Assembly: GCF_047495495.1 (NCBI RefSeq)
Contig: NZ_CP179930.1
Location: 1,612,001 to 1,676,000 of the forward strand
DNA: 64,000 nt
Source: Zymobacter sp047495495
GTDB lineage: Bacteria; Pseudomonadota; Gammaproteobacteria; Pseudomonadales; Halomonadaceae
Direction of reading: 5' to 3'
The notes below the pieces were generated by a model. The model did not search any database. It had not been told where the DNA came from and saw only the letters and a program-made list of their open reading frames with translations. The translations under genes and the position numbers were made by a program. Every line of letters starts with the position of its first letter. Position 1 is the first letter of the stretch. Below, piece by piece: positions 42,457 to 51,900 of the stretch.

Positions 42457-42681
42457 ATGCCGACTTCCCTTTCCTCTCTCCCTGAAGGGTATGACGTTTA
42501 CATGCTGTTGACCTCGGTCAACAAGGAAGAGCTCAATCACAAGGTGTGCGCGGCGCTGCGGATGGGGTATCGGCTCCAAGGGTCGCCCGTTATCAATCAG
42601 TCAACGAACCGTCGTGTCTATTTCGCGCAGGCCGTGTACTGGCCCGGCGTCTACGACGCATTCGCCGCGGACAATGCCTAA
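42457..42681 (+). CDS. DUF1737-like small protein (74 aa)
   Basis: DVYMLLTSVNKEELNHKVCAALRMGYRLQGSPVI is the DUF1737 pattern ('LTS....EL...V...L..GY...G.P'). The family has no known function. ATG 42457 is preceded by AGGAG at a 7-base distance. The protein ends shortly after a beta-strand RVYFAQAVYW, as usual. It is convergent with the NRPS operon and followed by the hairpin at 42799. Confidence 0.65.
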   Translation: MPTSLSSLPEGYDVYMLLTSVNKEELNHKVCAALRMGYRLQGSPVINQSTNRRVYFAQAVYWPGVYDAFAADNA

Positions 42682-42798
42682 CCACGAAGCACAGGCCTAA
42701 CGACCGACATCCTCTTAAAGCGATCAGCTTACGGTATCCGCGATGCCGTTTTATCGTCTTTATGGGCATAGGCCGCACCTAACCGTCATCGGAAATGC

Positions 42799-42836
42799 AA
42801 AGGCCCCCGTCGATATCGCTATCGGCGGGGGCCTTT
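42799..42836. terminator. Strong terminator at the end of the NRPS operon
   Basis: AAAGGCCCCCG ... CGGGGGCCTTTT, an 11-pair GC-rich stem with a long GATATCG-CTATC inner pairing, with A- and T-runs on either side. It lies about 130 bases beyond the second NRPS stop codon and after the DUF1737 gene, serving both. Confidence 0.8.
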
Positions 42837-42965
42837 TGTCGTTATATCAAAGCAGTGATGAGCACATAAAGGGCGAGCGCGAGGTATTCACTGCACAGCA
42901 CCCTGTCACGAACATGGCCGCATCAGCACCTTTTGCTTCTGGTGCCAACGTGGCCATGGTGCATG

Positions 42966-45900
42966 TCATGCGGTCAGTGCACGGCAGAGCACCTCGACAT
43001 AGGGGGATTTCAGCATCTGTACATGGTTGCCTTGGCTGCGTACCACCTCCACCTGCGGCCAACGCTGCTGCCAGCGATGTGTCGCAGTGGCATCAGTATC
43101 CGCCGCAACGACCAGTGTTGCAGGAGCCTGTGGCAGCTGCGTCGGACAATAGCCCGAGCGCAGGTTGATGGCGAGCACACGCAGGATGCTGTGTAGCGAC
43201 TCTAGCGGTGTTCGCGCCGACATGATACCGGCCGATGTGACCGCTCCGTGCAGAGCCGTCAGCCGCTGGCGTGGCGTCATACGGGCTAGACGCTCTCGTT
43301 CCAGCGTCAACGGCACGCCCTGCATCTCCAGCAGGTCGATCAGCTTCTGCAACGCCCCCAGCGACGAGATTTCCTTACGCTCGCACTCGGGTACCCGGCT
43401 GTCAGCGATGACCACACGCGCAAGCGCTATACCCTCTGCTTCCAGCTGCTGGGCCAGTGCTAGGGCGACCCAGCCACCAAACGAATGCCCAACAATATAC
43501 AGTGGCCCGGCAGGCAACTGCCCCTCCAGCGATCGCCGATAGAAGGCGGCCGCCGAGGTCGCATCGCTGTGTGGTACCTCCTGTCCCCACAGTCCGCGGG
43601 GCTGAAGACCGATGACATGCCAGTCGGACGGCAGGCTGCGCACCAGCGGCATGAACGAGAACACGTTGTCGCCCGCCCCGGGAATGCACAGTACGGTCGG
43701 AGCCCCAATTTGGCCACTTTGAAGCGTCATAGCTGGCATATAGCGAGACGACGGTACGGCGGCCCGACGCGTTTTGAGCGTTTCGGAAATCGCTTCGCCC
43801 AGTGTATGCACATAGGGTTCGGACACCATGCGGGCATGGGTACCGGGTACGGCAGTGCACACAACCTGCGCCTCCGGCAGCACGCGATGCCAGCCCAACC
43901 CCTCTTCGGCCTGCTCGGGTTCATCGGCAGCCACAAACAGGTCGATCACGATCGGCAGTCGCGGCACGTCATATTCGGCGCTCAGCAGCGCCAAACGGTG
44001 CGTCAGCCAGCCGTGGTAGTACTCAGGCGACCATCCTGCCGGCAGCATATCGAGGGACTGCCCCAGCGTGTAGTGCACTTCCCACAGAGGCAGCGTGCGG
44101 GATAGCGCTTCCGCCTGTGCACGCAGCGCATCAGTGGTCGCCAGCGCGTCGATATCCCCTTTGACGAGGTAGTTCATGCGCTGTTCGTCATCCGGCAACG
44201 CGAACAGCTCATCCATGGCAACGACGCGCCCATCGTCGCGATCGGGCAAGCGGGTGTCGAGCATGCCGACGAACTCAACACTCTGATCCTGCCCCATTAA
44301 CTGGGCCGCCACTTCGTAGGCCATCACGCCGCCGAACGACCAACCCAGCAAGCGATACGGCCCTGCCGGCTGCACCTCACGTATCATCCCTACCAGGCGT
44401 GCTGCGGCCCCCTCCACTGTCTGTAAGGCGGGCTGACGGCGATCCGGCGCGGGAAGGCCATACACAGGAATATCACTGTCGATACAGGAGGTCAGCAACG
44501 GTCCGTAGAACAGCTCTCCGCTGGCCTCGGGCACGATAAACAGCGGACGCTCGCTGCCCGTACTACGGAACGCAATGGGAGCATCGGCATTCTGTGCTAG
44601 CGGTAGCGCCTCACCTAGACGCTCGGCCAGCTCGCTCAGGCGCGACGCGGAAAATAGCGTCGCAAGCGGTATTTCAATGCCCTGCTGCTGCGCTTCATTG
44701 ACCAAGCGCACGGCCATCAGTGAATGCCCCCCCAGCGCGAAGAAGTCGTCGTGACGACCGACCTGTTCCACGCCCAGCAGACGTTGCCACAGTGCAGCCA
44801 GCTGGCATTCTAACTCACCTTGTGGGGCTTCATAGGCGGCCTGCAGATAGGTCGCTGCGTCCGGTTCGGGCAGCGCACGGCGATCCACCTTGCCATTGGC
44901 AGTGAGCGGAATCTCCGCCAACGGCATCCACGCAGAAGGCACCATGTAGTCCGGCAGGCGCAGACTTAGCCGCTGATTCAATGTCTCAGGGTCAATGTGG
45001 TGCCGTTCATGGCAGGTGTAGTACGCCACCAAGCGTTTCTCACTGGCCTCAGTGCCACGCGCTTCGACCACGGCATGCTGCACTTCGGGGCAGGCCAGCA
45101 GTGCGGCTTCGATTTCACCCAGTTCGATACGGAATCCACGCAGTTTGACTTGGAAGTCGTTGCGGCCTTGGAACATCAGTGTGCCATCCGCCAGCCAGTA
45201 GCCCAGGTCGCCAGTGCGGTAGAGACGCGCGTTGGGCGCGGCGGGCATTGCTGTAAAGGGATCAGGCACGAAACGTTCGGCCGTTTGTTCTGGCAGGTTC
45301 AGGTACCCTTCCGCGACCCCGTCACCGCCGATATACAGCTCGCCCGTCACACCGATCGGCACCGGCTGCTGGAAGGCATCCATCACGTAGACCGTGGTAT
45401 TGCTGATCGGGCGACCAATGGGCATCTGTGGTACGTCGGGATTGGCATCGTTCATGCGATAGGCCGTCGCAAAGGTCGTGGTTTCAGTCGGCCCATAGAC
45501 GTGCAGAAAATGCTGTGGCGGCCCTTCACGCAACGCACGACGAACGAAGGCGGGATCCAACGATTCCCCCCCGACCATCAGATAGCGCAGCGCAGGCAGA
45601 TAGCGCTGTAGAGCGTCGGCATGCTGGTTAAACAACGCGATAGTCATGAACATCACGGTGACACGGTGATGTTCCAGCGCCGCAGTGAACGCCTGTGCAT
45701 CCATCACGGTATCGTGATCAAACACCACCAGACAGCCACCGCACAGCAGTGCGCCCCACAGTTCCATAGTGCTGGCGTCGAAGGCGGGATTGGCCAGACA
45801 CGCCACGCGGTCATGCGCATCAAAGGCCGCATAGCCATTGGAGAAGATCAGGCGCAGTACGCTGCGCTGGCTGACCATCACCCCTTTGGGGCGTCCCGTC

Positions 45901-48900
45901 GAGCCGGAGGTGTACATGATATAGGCCAGTGCGGGACTGGCCGGATCATGTGCGCGCCCGGGGTTGATGCATGGCTCGCTCAATGGCGCGGCCAGACACT
46001 GCTCGGGATCAAGCACGGTCAGCCCCAGCGGCCAGGGTGCAAACGCCGCACTGGCGTCTGCCGAGGCCAGCAACAGGCGCGGCGCGCTATCGGCTAGCAT
46101 GAACTGCGCACGCGATGCGGGATAGTGCGGGTCGATCGGCACGTAGCAGCCCCCAGCCTTCAGAATCGCCAACAGGGCCGTGACCAGCAGCTCGCCCCGT
46201 GGCAAGGCTACCGCTACGCGATCGTGGGGTTGCAACCCTTCTCGCAGCAGTCGATGCGCCAATCGGTTGGCACGCTCGTTTAGCTCGCGATAGCAACAGG
46301 TGTGCGTTCCTTCAACTACAGCAATGGCCTCGGGCGTTGCCGCCACCTGCGCTTCGAACATCGCCGCGAGGGAGGCATAGCGTGGGTAGTCGCGCTGGGT
46401 CGCATTGAAGGTACCGGTGACCGTTTCGTATTCCACCGGCGAAAGGATAGACAGTGACATCACGGGACGTTCTGGCGTCGCCGCCATGCCTTCCAGCAAA
46501 CGTGCCCAGTATCCTTGCCAGCGGTTGACCGTTGCTTCGTCAAACAACGCGGTGGCGTAGCGCAGCACACCTCGTACCTCACCCTCCTGTTCGTTCAGCT
46601 CAAGGCTGAGATCACACTGAGCGGTGTGCAGGTCGATGGGAAGCACGGTCGCGGAAAGACCGCTCAGCGTCGGTTGTTCTCCCCCCTGCGCCTGCCAGCC
46701 CAGCATCACCTGAAAGACTGGGCTATGAGCAAGGCTGCGGCGCGGCGATACCGCTTCGACGATCTGCTCGAATGGGATGTCTGCGTGCTGCTGGGCGTTC
46801 AGCACGGTCTCGCGCACGGCGGCCAACAGTCGCACGCTATCCACGTCACCCGGCACGCCAACGCGCAGTGCCTGTGTGTTGACGAACATGCCAATCAGCG
46901 GTTCCAGCTCGTAACGCTGGCGACCCGCCGTCGGCGTTCCAATCACGATATCGTCCTGCCCCGATAGACGGGCCATCAGCGCTGCCCACGCCGCCACTAG
47001 GGTCATGTAGAGCGTGCACCCCTGCGCACGACTCAGCGCATGCAGTCGCGCCACCAGCGGTGCCGGTAACACAACGTCGAGCTGGGCACCACGGTAGTCC
47101 TGCCGTTCAGGACGCGGACGATCGAGCGGCAGGCTGAGGCATTCCGGCGCGTGCTGCAGCTGCTCAACCCAGTACTGCTGTTGATGCTGAAGGCGCTCGC
47201 TGGTGAGGTAGCGCTGCTGCCAGACGGCGTAGTCGCGGTACTGCAGCGCCAGCGGCGGCAGTGGGTCGGGCCGTTCAGCCGCGAAGGCATCATACAGGGT
47301 ACTCAGTTCCTGCATCAGCACACCCATCGACCATCCATCAGCGATGACGTGATGCAGAGCCAGCCTCAGAAGATGATCGTCGTCGCGGTAACGGACCAGC
47401 TGTGCCTGGACCAACGGGCCGCAGCCCAGATCAAAGGTGGGCGCAAACGGTGGCAAGGTGTCATCGGGTGACCCCAGCGACACGTATTGGAGCGGGAAGC
47501 CCACCTGCGGCGCGCTGACGATCTGCTGCGGTTCGCCCTCCACAGTTGCCATGTGCGTGCGCAGACTTTCGTGACGCGCCACGATGGCATCCAACGCACG
47601 CGTCAGCGCTGCCGCGTTCAACGGACCACGCAACCGCAGACCGCCTGCGATCACATAGCTGGCACTCGCGGCGTCATCCATCCGTGACAGGAACCACAAA
47701 CGTTGCTGAGCCAGCGACAGCGGAATGGGGCCATCGGCGTGCTGCGCCGTGATGGCTGGAAGCACGTCATCAGGGTCAGCTTCGTCCAGCTGTGTCGCCA
47801 GTTCAGCCAGCGTCGGAAAGGCAAACAGTGCGGTCAGCGATAGTGCGCACTTGAGCTGCGCCCGAACACGCGATACCAGCTGTACGCCCAACAGCGAATG
47901 GCCGCCCAGCGCAAAGAAATCATCGTGACGACCGACGCGCTCGACCCCAAGCAGCGCTGACCAGATGTCCGCCAGAGCGGTTTCATGCGCGCCCTGCGGA
48001 GCCTCGTAGGCCCGCTGAACACGTGCAGCATCGTCCGGCTCGGGCAGCGCGCGGCGATCCACTTTGCCGTTCGCGGTCAGCGGCAGTGCGTCCAGTGGCA
48101 CCCACGCCGACGGCACCATGTAGGCCGGAAGCCGCTCCGCCAGTTGGCCCTGAAGCGCTTCTGGCGTGACACCGCTCCCAGTGACCGTATAGTAAGCGGT
48201 CAGATACGGCTGCTGATCGCCTCCTTTCGTGACCACGATGGCACTATCAATGCCTTCACAGGCCGCTATCGCGGCTTCGATTTCACCCAGTTCAATGCGG
48301 AAACCGCGCAGCTTGACCTGAAAGTCATTGCGGCCGTGATATTCCAGTGTCCCATCTGCACGCCAGCGGGCCAGATCTCCCGTACGGTACATACGTGCAC
48401 CGAGTTCTGTTGCAAAGGGATCGGGCAGGAAGCGTTCTGCAGTCAGCTCTGGGCGGTCAAGATAGCCACGCGCAACCTGAGCGCCGCCCACATACAGCTC
48501 GCCAACCACACCCAGCGGCACCGGCTGCCCTTGTTCATCCAATAGATACACGCTGGCATTGTCGATCGGTCGCCCGATATGCAACGCCTCGTCATCAGCA
48601 GCAATCGCGCCGGAAGTCGCAACCACCGCGTTCTCGGTCGGCCCGTAGTTATTCACCAAGGTGAAGCCGATATCAGTGGCTGGCCGATGAGTCAGGCGGT
48701 CCCCGCCTACCAGCAACGTGCGCAGCGTGGGGTGCGTCATCCCCCGCGAGAAGGCCCACTCGGCCACGGGTGTCGGCAGAAAACTGATCTGCAACGGCTG
48801 GGCCTGCCACCAGGCCAGCAACCCCTCGGGGTCACGCGCCACCTCAGGGGCAGGCATAAGCACACGACCACCGGCACACAGCGCGGGCCAGAGCTCCCAG

Positions 48901-51900
48901 ACGGCTGCATCGAAACCCAGCCCCGCCACACAGGACACGGGGGTTCCTTCGCGCAGCTGGAACTGCTGGCAGTGCCAATGCACCAGATTCGCGACATGAC
49001 GATGTTCGACCATCACCCCTTTGGGATGACCAGTAGAACCAGAGGTATAGATCACATAGGCCAGATGATCGGGCTGCACGACAATCTCTGGTGCAGAATC
49101 CGGCTGCGATGCCCATGAGGATTCGTCGATGACAACCGTCGTGACCTGCGGCGCCACAGTGCTCAACCGAGCCGCCAACGCTGACGAAGTGAGCACCATG
49201 ACGGGCGAGCAGTCGTTCACGAGATAGCCGAGACGCTCATCGGGGTAGGCGGCATCCAGCGGCACGTAGGCCCCACCCGCCTTCAGCACCGCCAGCAGGG
49301 CCAGTGGCAAGGCTCGACCACGTTCCAGCAGCACTGCCACGCGACGCTCGGCGCCCACCCCGTGCGAAATCAACCAATGGGCGAGCTGATTGGCACTGCG
49401 ATCAAGCTCGCCATACTGCCAGTCGCCTTCGTGAGTGCACACCGCCAGCGCCTCAGGCTGCTGCAACGCCTGCTGCGCGAACATTTGAGGCAATGGGGCT
49501 TGAAGAGGATAGTCTGCTGCAGTCTGATTCATGCCATGTATAAGCTGACAATGCTCGTCTTCTGATAGCATCGGCAGTGCCATGACCGGCTGTTCAGGTG
49601 TAGCGGTCATGCCTTCCAACAGTCGCACCCAGTAGCCGATCCAGCGTGCGATCGTCTGTTCGTCGAACAGCGCCGTTGCAAAGTGCACAGCCCCTATCAA
49701 TCGCCCTTCTTCTTCACGCAGCAGCAAGCTGAGGTCGCACTGAGACGATACCGTTTCGTCTTCGCGTGGTGTGAGGGTCAGCCCTGGCAATGTCAGCGAA
49801 GCTTCGGGCGTGTTTTGTAGCGCCAGCATCGTCTGGAAGACTGGGCTGTACGCTAGGCTACGTTCCGGCGCGACGGCTTCCACCATATGTTCGAACGGCA
49901 CCTGCGCGTGCTGCTGGGCGGCCAACGTCGTGGCCTTCACCTGCGCCAGCAGGGCTTCAACGGAAGGCGATGCGTCAAGATTGAGGCGCAGCGGCAGCGT
50001 ATTGACGAACATACCTATCAAATGCTCGATGTCGGGATGATCACGCCCAGCGACTGGTGTCCCCACCACGATATCGCGCTGCCCCGACAGACGCGCCATC
50101 AGCGTTCCCCATGCAGCCAGCAGTGTCATGAACACGGTACCGCCATGACGTCGGGACAACGCGTGCAGGCGCTCGGTCAGCGCGCGATCCAGCACAACGG
50201 GCACAGCTGCACCATCGTAACGCTGCACTGCCGGACGCGGTCGGTCGGTCGGCAATGACAGGCAGGCGGGCGCATCGTTAAGCTGTTCGACCCAGAACTG
50301 ACACTGCGCTGCCATGCGTTCATCATTCAAAACGTCCTGCTGCCAGATCGCCACGTCGCCGTACTGTACCCGCAGCGGCAGCAGTTTGGCCTCACGGCCC
50401 TCATGCGCCGCCGCATAGCCTTCGCTCAGTTCGCGCAGAAAGATACCGATCGACCACCCATCGGCGATCACGTGATGAAACGCGAGCTGCAGCACATGGT
50501 GATCTGTCCCGAGGCGCACTAGACGACCGCAGGCCAGCGGGCCCTCATCCATCACCATTGCTGGCGTGAACGGCGGTACGGTGTCGCCGTGAGTCAATGT
50601 CAGCGTGGTCAATGAAAACCCGCTGTCCGCTGCCGCCACCCGCTGCCACGGCACATCGTCGACGTCGATAATATGAGTGCGTAGTGCCTCATGGCGCGCC
50701 GCAATGGCATCCAGTGCCTGCCGCAGCGCGCGCTCATCCAGTTCACCCTTCAGGTCGACGCTGCCGTGCAGCTGGTAGGCGCGGCTCAGGCTGCTGTCCA
50801 TGCGCGACAGAAACCAAATCCGGCGCTGGGCCGGTGACAGTGGCGCATCCTCACCCGCTGCTCGCGGCAGCATATCCGGCAGCGCTTCTTGCGCCGCAGG
50901 CACCAGCCTCGTCGCCATGGCCGCCAGCGTGGGATGAGCAAACAGGGCTTCCAGGTTCAAGGTATGCTGCAGGCGCTGCTGTACGCGTGTCATCAACTGC
51001 ACGGCCAGCAGCGAATGACCACCCAGTGCGAAGAAGTGATCCTGCCGCCCAACGCGCTCGACACCGAGCACCTCGCGCCACAGGGCGGCCAGCCCTTCTT
51101 CCAACGGGCCATACGGAGCTTCGTACTGCTGGCGCACGAACGCACTTTCGTCGGGTGCAGGGAGTGCCTGCCGATCCAGCTTGCCATTGGGCGTCAGCGG
51201 CAATCGTTCCAGCACCATGAACGCCGCCGGCACCATATAGCCCGGCATGATCGCCGCCAGTGCGGCTTTGAGCTGTGCGGCCTCAAGCACCACATCACTG
51301 CTGGGCGTGCAGTACGCCACTAGCTGCGGTTCTCCGCCGGTATGGGAGTGTGCGACGACAATGGCATCCTGCACACCGTCACAGGCCTGCAGCGCGGCTT
51401 CAATTTCGCCCAATTCGATGCGGAAGCCGCGAATCTTGACCTGGAAGTCGTTGCGCCCCAGGTAATCCAGCGTGCCGTCCCTACGCCAGCGCACTAAGTC
51501 GCCGGTGCGGTACATACGCGCCTGTTCGTCCGCCACGAATGGATCGGGCAGGAAACGTTCAGCCGTCAGTTCGGGTCGGCCGAGATAGCCGTGGGTCACG
51601 CCTGCGCCAGCAATATACAACTCACCCACGACGCCAACCGGCACCGGGTGCTGCTGCTCGTCCAGCACGTAGACACGGGTATTGGCGATCGGGCGTCCGA
51701 TAGACACCTGTGCCTCCCGCGCCGATAGCGGCTGCATGGTCGACCACACCGTCGTTTCGGTAGGGCCGTACATGTTCCACAGTGTACTGACCCGAGCAGC
51801 GATATCGTGGGCCAACGCCAGTGGGCAAGCCTCACCACCGATCAGTCCGGTCAGATGCGGTGCACCCTGCCACTGGTTCGCCAGCAGCAGTTTCCATGTT

